A stretch of DNA of 64,000 nucleotides, taken from NCBI GenBank assembly GCA_958430865.1, contig CAUDNR010004156.1:43586-107585 (forward strand). The letters are read 5' to 3'. Both the position numbers and the translations under genes were made by a program. Of the stretch, positions 44,527-55,806 are shown in pieces. This DNA comes from Entrophospora sp. SA101. Taxonomy: Eukaryota > Glomeromycota > Glomeromycetes > Entrophosporales > Entrophosporaceae. The notes beneath the pieces were generated by a model, which did not search any database, was not told the DNA's origin, and was given only the letters and a program-made list of their open reading frames with translations. The first letter of the stretch is position 1, and each line of letters begins with the position of its first letter.

Positions 44527-46295
44527 ATGACAAAAGGACGTGTACTTCTTGCATACTCTGGTGGTTTGGATACTTCATGTATTCTTGTTTGGCTTATTGA
44601 ACAAGGTTATGAGGTTCTCGCTTATTTAGCCAACGTTGGTCAAGATGAAGATTTTGACGCAGCTAGAGAAAAAGCTTTAAAAATCGGCGCAACCAAAGTT
44701 TTTATTGAAGTATGAAATTGTATTATTTATTATTATGGACCTATATATATATGTGACAATTAATTAATTGATTTGAATGTTTTTAGGATTTGAGAAGTGT
44801 TTTTATCGACGAATTTATTTTCCCTGCCATTCAAGCAAATGCAGTATATGAGGTAAAATTCAACTTGATTTTTAAAAAATCCATTATATATATTGCAAAT
44901 TGATTAATGCTCAAATTATTTTTTGCTTATTAGAATATCTATTTGTTGGGCACTTCACTTGCTCGTCCACCAATTGCTCGTCGTCACGTAAACAATCTAC
45001 TTTTTTAATTTTATTTTTATTAAACACGATTGATGATATTTAATTTTTTGTTTGGCTATTAGATTGAACTTGCAATTCAAGAAGGTTGCCAATATGTTTC
45101 TCATGGATGTACAGGAAAAGGAAATGACCAAGTTCGTTTTGAATTAGGATATTATGCTTTAAACCCTGATATCAAGGTTATTGCTCCATGGAGAATGCCA
45201 GGTTAATAATAATTATTAAAGTTTTAGATGAAATTTAAGTATTTAGTTATTTCAACAGCAACTAACAAGGAAGTTCTGTTTTTAGAATTCTATGAAAAAT
45301 TTCCTGGTCGTCAAGCACTTCTTGCTTATGCAGCTAAAAAAAATATACCTGTTGTTCAAACAGCTGCAAAATCATATTCAGAAGATGGTAATTTGTACCA
45401 TATCTCTCATGAAAGTAGGTCCTTCGCCTTTATCATTTTGTTGAATATATATATATATATATATAATTTTTATCAACATATTCAAATTGTTAACGTTAAC
45501 TAAATGCATTTATATTTATATTGTTTTCAGGTGGTTTACTTGAAGACCCTGGATGCACCCCACCAAAAGATATGTGGAGTATGACTGTTGATCCAGAGGA
45601 AGCTCCTAATACACCTGAACATATTGTAAGATGATTTAAGATGATTTAAATATTTTCTTTTATGCGTTTTAAATATGTATATATATAATTTATATTAATC
45701 AATATAATTATATACATATTTATAGACTATTTATTTTGAAAAAGGGAACCCTGTTAAAGTTGTTAATCATAATGACAAAACAGAGAAAAGCAATTCGCTA
45801 GATTTATTTACATATTTAAACAAATTGGCTGGTTGTCATGGCATTGGTCGTGTCGATATGGTTGAGTCAAGATTTATAGGATTGAAATCTCGTGGATGTT
45901 ATGAATCACCGGCGGCCACAGTATTGCGTGCTGCACATTTGGATCTTGAGGGAATTACACTTGATGGGCAAGTTCGTCATCTTAAAGAAGTAAATCTTAG
46001 TATTCCTTATGGCAGAGTTCTTTATAATGGCCTTTACTTTTCACCTGAACGTGAATTCCTTTCACATTCACTTGAATTCACACAACGTAATGTCAATGGT
46101 GAAGTTAAAATCAAACTATATAAAGGTAATGTCATCATTGAAGGCCGCAAAGCCTATGGGGTAGGATCTAAACTTTATGATATGAGAGAAAGCTCAATGG
46201 ATGAACATGGTGGATTGACACCTACTGATGCTGGTGGTTTCATTAATACACATGCTATTAGACTTAGAAAATGGGTACCAGCTGATAAACAATAA
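44527..46295 (+). CDS. ARG1: Argininosuccinate synthase
   Basis: Seven exons (44527-44709, 44787-44852, 44934-44987, 45063-45201, 45286-45414, 45531-45625, 45726-46295) sum to 1236 nt, or 411 residues (the usual length is about 410). The start [20 protein letters not shown] contains the ATP pyrophosphatase P-loop SGGLDTS. Family blocks follow: [63 protein letters not shown] and [14 protein letters not shown]. The enzyme condenses citrulline and aspartate with ATP to argininosuccinate, the penultimate step of arginine synthesis, in the cytosol. All blocks are intact, so the gene should work. The intron count is high for a fungal gene but typical for this window. Confidence 0.97.
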
Positions 46296-46490
46296 TATTT
46301 ATAGAACTATTTTTCTAAAAATATTACTATATAGCGCAATTATTTATTAATTAATGTAAATATATATTTTATAATCTTTATTCCATTTTTATTTAAAAAA
46401 TTATTATTTAATAAATTTGATTATTGTTATGACCAACTTCAACAGCCGCAGTGTATTAATGAAATTATTCGCATTTCATTCCCAATACAC

Positions 46491-49072
46491 AACAAGTAGT
46501 ACATTAATATTTCTATTATGGCCTCTATATAATTGACTCTGGCATGAGCTGAAAGGTAACTCATCGAACCCAGTAATATTATTTACAACTTTCAACATTA
46601 TTGGATGATTTGGTATTAATGATGATTTCAAGGAATTTTGTAACTTTTAGCATTTTGGAATCATAGAATCGATGAGTAAAGAAATCAGTAAACGTTTGAT
46701 AAACTTGCCTTGGATTTTTATGTTTTTAATAATTTGTAAATTGTTTTCTCGCGATAACCTCGTAAATGGACGTTTCTTTTTATAAATTCAGAATCAAACA
46801 ATTAATTGTCGTATTGATTAAAAGAGTATATACGAAATTTGGAAATTCTAAACAATCTTGTTACGCGGTTTTTCACATACAACATCTGCGGGCCGTGATC
46901 TTGGTAATGGTGTGGTGGTGTGTTTTGATTTCTAAACGAGAATCTTGCTCCAAGTAATGCTGGTGGCATAACCAACGTCCTGTTTAGAAAAATACTGCAT
47001 TTTTACATCATAGCCAAGGTTTCTCGGATTAAAAATCTTTTTTTTTTTTTGTATCCAAAGTTATAGAAATGATCACATACTCGATGTCCAAAATTCAACT
47101 CAAAATGATGTGCGGCACCAGCTACAGTATTGAAAATGTTGTCCCAACAGTGAAACATGGTGGCGGAGGCATAATGGTATGGGGGCGTTTTTCGGGAAAA
47201 GGGCTAGGTCCACTAATAAAAGTAGATGGAAAAAATGAATAGTCGTAACTATATAGAAATACTAGAATTGCATGTTTATAATAAATTTAATGGAAGAGGG
47301 TATTTGTTTCAAGATGATAGTGACATAAGAATCTGTTAAACAATCTTCACCTCGACTATATGCAATGGCAAAACTTACCTCAAACATCCTCAGTTCAGGA
47401 ATCCAATTAAGAATTTTGTAATTGCGGAGACAGTTATAAAAGTTCGCCCAAATCCAAAACTGAAAAAAGCACTTATGGTCTATAAAATAAATTTTCACAC
47501 ATACTGACCTTTACAGACGAAAAGTAAGTATAACAAACTTTGTCCACAACAATGGTCAAAAAGAGTACGGTTGATAATCAAGTCCCTTTAGCCATACACC
47601 TATAAAACATACTTCTTAGGCTTTGTCAACCTATGAAATATGCTTTTTCGGATTCTCACCACCTACAAAACGTGTATTGCACGCGTTTTTTCGGCTTCTT
47701 GGCACCGGCCCCGTGCACCTCAAAACATAAATGTTTCTCAGATTCTCACCACCTACCAAAACACAATAAGTGTTTCTCGGTTTCTCGGCTTCTCGGCAGA
47801 TCTAGATCTAAGGGAATATTAAAAATATTTCCTTCGACTTCGATCAGGGAAACTTGTATTATCAAGCATAGTAGACGCTGTTGCAGATCACAAAAACAAC
47901 TATTTCATTGCCAAATTTTTGTCGATCTTATTCCAAATTATCTAATTCTGATTGGGTTTAAATAAAAAATCACAGCATTAAAAAAAATTTCATATATTTC
48001 ATATACAAAAATCTCTAATTGTTACACGATATACCACTTAATATTATACTTGAATCTTAAGTTTTATATAGCAATTTTAAGAATCCAACGGTCCCTACAT
48101 ATTAATATAAAATATTTTATAAGAAAGTCCCTTTGAAACTTTGTATATTGAAACTTTGGGATTCTTATTATTTTATAAGATTCGTATAAGTAGTAGTTTT
48201 TAGGCAATTAGTAATCTGCGAAAAATTTGCGCCAAATTCTATTATGAAATTTTTGCAATTGTCTCACGTATCACAAATCAAGGTTTGGCAAATTATATGA
48301 TCTGCGATCTGCAGTTCAAAAAATTTTTTTTACAGATAATAATGAATGAGGGAATAATTTATTATCATCATCAAGAATTTCAAGTGAGTAATAAATTTAA
48401 GTTTTGCTTTATTTTTTTTGTTATATAATATATGATGATAACAATTCACGACGGTCTTCTTAAACATGTTAAAGATTAAAAATGCCACTGGCAATTTATC
48501 TGATTTGATTAATTGATTGATTATATCATAATTTTCTTTTAAAAGAAAAAATTGTATTAACAATGTTATATATTATAATTTAGGGACTCGGTGCAATTTT
48601 AATCCATGACTTCTAATAATAATTTATTGCTGGGTTACAATTTCTTCACATGGAGGAAATTCAATAGAAACGAATAAAGTGAAGCATAATAAATGTCTTA
48701 TTTTTTGTGAGATAAAAACTATCTTATTTAAATCTCGAGAAAGAACGATTGCTCATCTGAAAAGAGAAAACATTGTCCTAAAGGAAAAGTCAATGACCAA
48801 TAAAAACCATCGTAAGTAAATATAAAAGAAACTGTTTTTTTATCTTTATCTTTTTTTATTTTAAGTATGTGGACCAACTAAGAGAATGTTGGATTGATAT
48901 TAATTAGAACGATACTAGGTCAAGACCTAGATGCTCAACTAATAAAAAATTATCTGGCTAAAAAACATTCACAGATCAGTATAATCAATTCGAGAAGAAA
49001 TTAACAAATAATAGTTATTATTTTTATCATTTAGATGCTACTTTATTTAGCTGTCATTTTATTACGTTATTG
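46491..49072 (-). repeat. Arm B of the 2.6 kb dispersed repeat (inverted copy of 1488-4097)
   Basis: It begins AACAAGTAGTACATTAATAT and ends TTTTATTACGTTATTG, the reverse complement of arm A over the whole length. The few differences include CTCTGGCATGAG against CTCTGTCATGAG in arm A, and a 28 bp net length difference. It carries the same Tc1 scrap (about 47140-47330, here on the plus strand) and the same chance frames. It lies about 200 bp beyond the 3' end of ARG1 and 340 bp before the end of the Cwc21-type gene. Confidence 0.9.
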
Positions 49073-49412
49073 TTAATCATATAGTAGAAAATTTTATTTC
49101 AGGCGACTTTTAGTGATTTTTTTTTAGTTAAACAATTTTTTTTTTTGTTAGCAACAACACCTTGCAATTGTTTATTTAATACATGATATGTTGTTATTTC
49201 AAATAATAAAAATAAACTAGCTACAAAGACATAATCGTCTGTTGGATGATGGCGTTAAATATTATTTATTAATTATCAAATTTACTAGTGTATATTAATA
49301 TAATAAATAATATAATAAAAGTTACATGATATAATTTTGAAAGATTAACTCGAATGTATGTTATAACAAGATTTTTTTTCTAAGTATATTTTTATTCATT
49401 GAATTGATTTTT
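49073..49412. other. 3' flank between arm B and the Cwc21-type gene
   Basis: AT-rich 340 bp with no coding signal. It holds the 3' end and presumably the polyadenylation region of the reverse-strand gene. Confidence 0.4.
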
Positions 49413-50919
49413 TTAATCACTTTCACTTCCGCTTTCACTGTATCTTCTTTCCTTTTCCTTTTCCTTTTCCTTTTCCTTTTCCTTTTCCTTTTCCTTTTCC
49501 TTTTCCTTTTCACTGTCACTGTCACTTTCGCTGTCACTGTAACTGTCTCTTTCTTTTTCCTTTCCCTTTTCACTATCTCTACCTCTGTCTCTTTCCTTTT
49601 CTCTTTCGCTATATCTGTCCCTTCCTCTGTCTCTATTCCTATCCTTTTCCCCATCCCTACCCCTATCCCTATCCCTCTCCCTATACCTATCTCTTTCTCT
49701 TTCTCTGTCTCTGTCCCTGTCTCTTTCCCTATCTCTTGCTCTATCTCTCTCACGCTCTCTTTCTTTGTATCGTTTCCATTCCTTTTCTCTGTCACTATCG
49801 AGATCTATTTCTCTGTCTCTATACCTGTCCCTGTCCCTGTCCCTATCTCTCTCCCTCTCCCTGTCTCTGTCTCTGTCCCTGTCCCTATCTCTGTCTCTAT
49901 ATCTGTCTCTGTCTCTTTCCCTATATCTTTCCCTGTCCCGGTCCCTGTCCCGGTCCCTGTCCCGGTCTCTGTCCCGGTCTCTGTCCCAGTCTCTGTCCCG
50001 ATCCCTGTCCCTATCCCTGTCCTTGTCTCTGTCTCTGTCTATATCTCTTTCTTTGTGTCTTTCTTTGAATATATCCTTTTCTTTATCGCCATCTCTTTCC
50101 AACTCTCTTTCCTCATGCTTATCTCTTCGTAATTGTGTAGAATAGTCATGATTTCTTTTGTCGTCCCGTTCACGCTCGCTTTTTTCAAGTCTTTTTTGTC
50201 GTTCATCTCTTATTTTTTTGCGCTCTTCTATTTCTAATTCTTTTTGTTTAATACGTTCAAGTTTTTTTTGTTCTTGTAATTCTTTATCAAAGGCGGCGCC
50301 TTCAATATAAGTACCCGAGTCTATCCCCAAAGCCTTCATGATTTTTTCATTTTCAGCAGCTTTTGCTTGTGTAAGGTGATGAGTTTGATATTCTTGTAAA
50401 CTGGTGTAAAAGTATTTGGAAAATCAATTAAATGAAATTATTTATTACACAAAAAATGTTCTGATTATTTACAGTTTAAAAAGAAAGAAAATTTACGAAA
50501 CCTACGTTTTATTATCTTCAACAATATCAATTGAAGAAAGCAAAGCTTGACGATGCGACTCGACTTTTTTATCTATCTCATCTTCATCAATCTCACTAAA
50601 TATATATATGAGCATCATAATTATTGAGGTGAAATTAAATTATATGCGCTTAAAAATAAACTTTTTACGATTCGTACCCTTTACTTTCAAGTTCATCTCT
50701 GAAAGACAAACATTTTATTTCAATCTGTCGTTTTTTTTCATGTTCAAGAATCTCTTGATTTGGTTTTCTGTGAATAAGTGAGCTTGGTTTATTTTTACCC
50801 TCTTCTAATGACTCGTAGTGAATAGGATCTTTATGAGTTCTGACAAAAGAAAGGTTACGAACTACATAGCCATTTGTCCCTGAGCCACGAGGCGTTGTAA
50901 GTCCTACGTTCCCATACAT
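49413..50919 (-). CDS. CWC21-like: Cwc21/SRRM2-type spliceosomal protein with a long Arg-Asp/Arg-Glu repeat tail
   Basis: Three exons (50919-50678, 50595-50506, 50400-49413) sum to 1320 nt, or 439 residues. The N-terminus MYGNVGLTTPRGSGTNGYVV and RNLSFVRTHKD is the signature of Cwc21 and of the SRm300/SRRM2 N-terminus. HRKPNQEILEHEKKRQIEIK and an acidic helix (DEDEIDKKVESHRQALL) complete the cwf21 domain. These proteins bind Prp8 and Snu114 near the catalytic centre of the spliceosome. From about residue 190 the protein is Lys/Glu-rich, then RD/RE dipeptides (about 215-360), then KEKEKE runs and a Ser/Glu/Asp tail ending SGSESD. Such RD tails mimic the phosphorylated RS domains of SRRM2. It should be nuclear. 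The dipeptide stretch creates long shadow frames on both strands. Confidence 0.92.
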
Positions 50920-51982
50920 CGTGAGGACTTATATCTAATAATATATATATAACAATGAAAATGGTTAAATCTCTATAATGTAATGCTTAAAAAAAGAATC
51001 AAATTATTAAAAAAATCATATTGTAATATAATTTGACCTTTTCTTGTTCAATATCACTGATTGTGATTAGGGATTTTTAAACTTGGTATGAATAATAATA
51101 AAGAAAGATGGGTATATTAATATTTTTTAATTATGGGTGATCAGTGCTACAGTCATATATATGTATGTCCTACCACAAATTTTTCAACTCTTAAAAAATT
51201 TAAATTTTGAAAAAACCTGTGGCTTGCCAAAACTCCTATTGTAAAGTAAAAAAAAAATTGCAGTAAATTCTTTTTTTTTGGAATTGTGCAATTCTAACAA
51301 TTTGTGATCGATTTTCTCCCAAGTTTTATTTTGCTTCTTTACTTGGTACAGTATAATAATGAAACCAAGATTCCACTCTTTTTTTCTTCATTTTTGTCAT
51401 TTAAAAAATGAGTTATCCACTTTTTGCAAACTTTACTAACATTTCAATTCATTATGTAAGATATCATGTATTTTTTTTTTTAGAAATTCCTATAGTTTCT
51501 TTGGCTCTTATTGAAATGTGAGAGTCTTCTTGTGTTAGGTTATCAATTTCTGTTTCTCGATGATGCCCAAATCGATCAATTTTTCTTCTCCACTTTCAAA
51601 TACCTCAATCCAACGATAAATGGTTGTCAGCAACCTGCAATTCTTTATGAACTTGGAGTTTTTCTATGACAAAAAACATCATACTTTGGTATTCGCGTTT
51701 GGAATTTTCCTTATAGAAAAGTTTAGATTTAAACCTTTGATGTCAAGTTAATATTAAATTAATGATGTCCCGTTAATTACAGATCACATGATTGACACCA
51801 CAAGTTGGGGGACATGTATTAATTAGAATTTGTGGCTAAAAATCATTCGTTTTTATCGTAATTAAAGTTTCATTTTATTTTTCCATTTTTAAAAAATGGT
51901 TTTGAAACATTGAAAATTTTTTTTCAACATTCAAAGAATAAAGTTCATTTACTCTTTAACATTCAAGAAACGATTCAAAAAA
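50920..51982. other. Intergenic region between divergent Cwc21-type and F-box genes
   Basis: Holds both promoters. On the reverse strand at about 51680-51480, IYRWIEVFESGEEKLIDLG followed in another frame by HHRETEIDNLTQEDSHIS looks like the helix-turn-helix region of a dead mariner/IS630-type transposase. Otherwise nothing. Confidence 0.4.
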
Positions 51983-53425
51983 ATGGTTGGAAAATTTCCG
52001 GTGGAACTTTTAGATGAACTATTCAAACTTATTAAAGAAGATTACGAAACCCTTTATTCATGTAGCTTAGTTAGCAAATCGTGGAGTAAAGTTTTTATTC
52101 CAACTTTATGGAAAGATCCATTCCATTGTAATGATAGCATGGAGATATTGATTAATTGTTTGTTAGTAGAAGACGATGACTTTTTCACAAAAAAAAATAT
52201 TTCATTGCCATTTTCTTTGCTCAAACAACCTCCTTTATTTAACTACGCAAAATTTGCCACTACTTTAAATCTAAGTATGTCCGAATATCTTAATAAGTTG
52301 ATGTATCTCAAGTATAAAAATGAATCTTTAAGAGATAGATTAGTAAAGTTTATCATAAGTCATTCGTCTATTGAATACCTCAATACATCTTTTCTTAAAG
52401 CTAAATTAATAACTGAACATCCTGATTTTCGCGATTGCTTTCAGAATCTTAAAGAATTTGAAACTAGTGACGATTACAGTCCTAATTTCTTTATCGCATT
52501 ATCGAAGATATGCGATAATATTCAAACGTTTAGAATACATTTTAATAGTGTTAATAAAGATATTAGCGGAATAGCACATTTAATAAAAAGTCAAAAACAA
52601 GTCAAAAAAGTACATTTTTATTTATCTAGGTCAAATGTATTTTGGAAATTGGGTCATTTAAAAAACGCAATATTGAGTCATTCTGATTCAATAGTTGAAT
52701 ACCATAGCACTGGATTTAGTCATGTGGATTTAGCAATATTAGAATTTAAAAATTTGAAGACGTTACATTTGGAAAATAGTAAAGTGGATGAAATCGATGT
52801 ACCAGAAGAAATTAAATCTGCTTCATTCCCAAATATTCGGGAGGTTACAGTGAAAAATTTTGATGGGGAGTTGTTAAATAGCATGACAACTTTTATTGAT
52901 ATCAATGGATATGGACTCAAATCTCTGGAGATTGGTGGGGCTCCAAGTGATCATGATGATCTGTTGTTGCTTCTTTCTTCAATTGGAAAATGTTGTAGAA
53001 ACTTGGAGGATTTAACAGTTTTTTATGCAAATCATTTGCATCAAGAATTAATTAAAATATTTGATAATTGTATTTATTTAAAACAAATCTATCTGAGATT
53101 AATTTATGGTATTCTGATCGAAGCTGATAAAATAATCGATGCATTGGATCAAACACTGCCAAAACATTTGAGAGTGATTAAATTTGGAAATAATATTAAT
53201 ATTTCTGATCAATCATTGGATAATTTAAGCAAAAAGTGGTTAGGTCCCAAGCCTATCCTATTAAGTTATAGTAATTATAAACAAAACGCTATAGGAAAAT
53301 CTCCCTTCCTCAAGCTACTTAAATATAAAGGTTTAGGATTTTTGAAATATGAAGTTACAGATGAGAAACCCATCGTTGATGATGGTTATTATGATTATTC
53401 TGATTATTCTGATTGTTCTGGTTAA
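51983..53425 (+). CDS. F-box/leucine-rich-repeat protein
   Basis: Single-exon 480-residue gene. The N-terminus (about 4-50) is an F-box: FPVELLDELFKLIKED, TLYSCSLVSKSWSKVFIPTL and LWKDPF. The remainder has irregular leucine-rich repeats (LKTLHLENSKVDEIDVPEEI, GLKSLEIGG, NLEDLTVFYANHLHQ, LKQIYLRLIYGI). The C-terminus ends in the Asp/Tyr-rich tail DYSDYSDCSG. F-box proteins bring substrates to SCF ubiquitin ligases via Skp1. Large F-box/LRR families are known in mycorrhizal fungi. No introns, in contrast to most neighbours. It is the intact relative of the truncated copy at 931-1487. Confidence 0.88.
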   Translation: MVGKFPVELLDELFKLIKEDYETLYSCSLVSKSWSKVFIPTLWKDPFHCNDSMEILINCLLVEDDDFFTKKNISLPFSLLKQPPLFNYAKFATTLNLSMSEYLNKLMYLKYKNESLRDRLVKFIISHSSIEYLNTSFLKAKLITEHPDFRDCFQNLKEFETSDDYSPNFFIALSKICDNIQTFRIHFNSVNKDISGIAHLIKSQKQVKKVHFYLSRSNVFWKLGHLKNAILSHSDSIVEYHSTGFSHVDLAILEFKNLKTLHLENSKVDEIDVPEEIKSASFPNIREVTVKNFDGELLNSMTTFIDINGYGLKSLEIGGAPSDHDDLLLLLSSIGKCCRNLEDLTVFYANHLHQELIKIFDNCIYLKQIYLRLIYGILIEADKIIDALDQTLPKHLRVIKFGNNINISDQSLDNLSKKWLGPKPILLSYSNYKQNAIGKSPFLKLLKYKGLGFLKYEVTDEKPIVDDGYYDYSDYSDCSG

Positions 53426-53744
53426 TGTCGTGTTAACATTGATCAGGATAATGAGAATTCCTTTAATCTATTTTTGCTATAGAAGTTCATTTTTTTTTGT
53501 ATTTATTTACAAATAATTTTAAAAACACAACACAGCTATATGCAAAATAAAATTTGTAATATATTAAATTATAAATAATAAAAAATTATGGTGTTGTCAC
53601 GCCTGACATTGACATTCATTTATATAAAATTTTCGTAAATAAATAAAGATATATTATTATAAATAAAAATATTAAATAATATTATTTTGGTTTTATTAAA
53701 AAAAAAAAATATTCTTATTCAAAATATAAAAACATAAAAACCAT
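53426..53744. other. Convergent 3' flanks
   Basis: AT-rich spacer between the F-box gene and the gene read from the opposite strand. No gene. An A run lies at 53699-53709. Confidence 0.4.
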
Positions 53745-54319
53745 TTATTCACCATTCTCACTTGAAGTAGGTGAATATAAAAATTGCTGATCATCCAAGT
53801 TTTCATTGTTTTGATTGTTGTCAAATGTTGAGATTTTAAGAAGATTGGTTGATTTATTATTGTTTTCATTGTCATTACTCGTACTGTTTCTGACATTCAT
53901 GTGATCACCTGTTTGGCGTTGATATTGTTTAATAGGAGATATAACAAGATGTGCTTTATGTATCTGGAATAACAATAATCAATTATATATATATATATAT
54001 ATCTGAAAAATTAACAAAAATAACAAACAAAATACTATCAATACAAACCCTTCTTGCAAGCCTTCCAACATTTCCATCAATAGCAACAATTTCCCAAGCA
54101 AAGTCAATACCAAAGATCATCTTAATTCCATATACAATGNNNNNNNNNNTAAATTTCATAGGTAATCCTTTCTTTATCTAAATATGTTTGCAAGGATTTA
54201 GTATCTGCTAATTTAAAAATATAAGGAGCAATTTTTTCACCTTGTTCTTTTTTTAAAATACTTCTAATGGTACTATAATTCTTAGGTTCCATAGTAGATC
54301 TGATGTAAATTAGCTTCAT
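53745..54319 (-). CDS. Unidentified protein, interrupted by an assembly gap
   Basis: Exon parts are 54319-54150 (MKLIYIRSTMEPKNYSTIRS and SILKKEQGEKIAPYIFKLAD to ERITYEIY), a gap of 10 N, then 54139-54049 (IVYGIKMIFGIDFAWEIVAI and DGNVGRLARR), and a last exon 53963-53745 (IHKAHLVISPIKQYQRQTGD, then an Asn/Ser-rich tail ending SSENGE). The splice after LARR uses GTTTGT, and the last acceptor TTCCAG keeps the frame. The size of the missing piece is unknown, so length and frame across the gap are unproven. The central part looks like a conserved folded domain, but I do not recognise the family. Confidence 0.55.
54140..54149. other. Assembly gap (10 N) within a gene
   Basis: Ten N inside the exon region of the reverse-strand gene at 53745-54319. 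The real number of missing bases is unknown. Confidence 0.99.
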
Positions 54320-54524
54320 ATTAACTATTTTTATATAGAGGTAATTCTATATATCAAGAGGATAACAAATGGAAGATTTTAATAATCACATTACTAAATT
54401 TTGATCCCTGAAATCTTTGGTAATACCAATGTTCACTTTGTCTGGTTTTGTTGCAGTATGCCCCATATTATTATTATTATTATTATACATTCATTTAAAG
54501 AAATTTTGGGGCGCTCTGCATATA
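54320..54524. other. Spacer upstream of the Tc1/mariner insertion
   Basis: AT-rich sequence. TTTTGATCCCTGAAAT and AATGTTCACTTT at 54398-54440 match 41720-41765, so a short repeat is shared. It contains an ATT microsatellite at 54469-54485. Confidence 0.4.
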
Positions 54525-55804
54525 CAGTGTGTTACAAAAAAATTGGAAATTTTTTGATGTAAAAAAAAATTTAATAACTTTACCAAAAACGGTCTGGTCC
54601 GCATCAAATAAAATTCAAACCAAAGCCTTTCTTTATTAGAGTTAGTCTGTTTTATCTTTTAACCAAATCAAATAAAATTTTTTTGTGTAATTTGCTAATA
54701 AAATGACACAATCTACAAAAGAACAGCAACGTACAACCTTATTATATTATTGGAATCAGGGGATATGTTCTGCTTGTCAATTACATAATATTACGAACAT
54801 CCCACTCTCAACTATTTATTTTAATATTGTAAAGTTGAAAAAAAATGGTAATGTGGAACATAAAGGGGTAATGGTAGAAAAAAGAAAATTACTGCGGAAG
54901 CATTGTGTGCAATCGGACAATATATTCATAGAGATTCTTCTATTTCTTTGAGGTCTTTGGCTAATAAAATGTTAAATAAAGGAATAGAGGTCTCATATGT
55001 AACAGTATTAAGGCATTTGGAAAGGATCAGATATAAGAAAAATTTGCCAAGAGCCACCCCAATGCTAACAATAAGGCATAAAGAATGTCATGTGGAGTGG
55101 GCACAAAATCATCTTAATGATAATTGGGGGAAACCACTATTTTTGGATGAGACAGCTTTCCAGCTTTACTGAAACACAATTGAAGGATGGTATAAGAATG
55201 TAAGACCCCATTCGCCCAATGCCAAAAGATCGCACCAAAATTTTTGCTTGAGGTGGCTTTTGCATCCATGGAAAGACCAGTCTTTTTTGCTTCCAACAAA
55301 TTATGAATGCAGAATTTTATGTTGAAATATTGGAGAATCATCGCCCAGAGATCCAAAGAATGTTAGGGGATGATTGGCAGTTTCAACAGGATAATGATCC
55401 CAAACATACAAGCCGCTGAGCCAAAACATTTCTTCAAGAAAACTTTCCTGAAGTTATGGATTGGCCATCCAACAGTCCTGATTTAAACCCAATAGAAAAT
55501 TTGTGGGCTATTGTTAAGAGGAATGTGGAGAAGAGAATGCCAAAAAATCTGGCGGAATTGGTGCAGTTTATGGCTGAGGAGTGGGATGCAATTCCTAATT
55601 CACTTCTAATTAGTTTAATTCATTCAATGAAATCGAGATGTGAACTGGTCATTGAAAATAATGGCGAAAGGATTTCTTATTAAAATCTTATCAATAAAAA
55701 TTATTATTTTAAACTATCAAATGAGCCATTTTTCACGCGAACTAATACAGTAGTTGTTTCACAATGTTCATTTAAAAATTTCCAATTTTTTTTGTAACAC
55801 ACTG
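54525..55804 (+). mobile_element. Tc1/mariner element with intact ends
   Basis: The left end CAGTGTGTTACAAAAAAATT is mirrored by AATTTTTTTTGTAACACACT plus G at the right, within inverted repeats of about 30 bp. Both ends are flanked by TA, the target duplicated by this superfamily. The 1280 bp size fits a single-gene element. The transposase inside is broken, so the element could move only with an enzyme supplied from elsewhere. Confidence 0.92.
54703..55683 (+). pseudogene. Tc1-type DD34E transposase pseudogene
   Basis: The N-terminal helix-turn-helix begins MTQSTKEQQRTTLLYYWNQG. A one-base loss near 54868 shifts the frame to GNGRKKKITAEALCAIGQYI. The core then reads KPLFLDETAFQLY (first Asp), FQQDNDPKHTSR (second Asp) and [20 protein letters not shown] (Glu), the DD34E triad of Tc1. 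Three stops at about 55171, 55237 and 55420 are TGA at positions where Trp or another residue is expected, and the frame changes again after the first stop. The catalytic residues are present but the gene is dead. Recently decayed. Confidence 0.9.
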
Positions 55805-55806
55805 TA

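Noticed and set aside
49404..50145. Plus-strand Leu/Ser, Phe/Ser and Pro/Cys runs up to 242 codons
   Set aside because: Antisense of the Arg-Asp tail of the Cwc21-type gene, whose exons join in frame and carry a recognisable domain.
55150..55430. TGA read as tryptophan (alternative genetic code)
   Set aside because: All intact genes in the window use TGG for Trp and some end in TGA; the stops are confined to a dead transposon.
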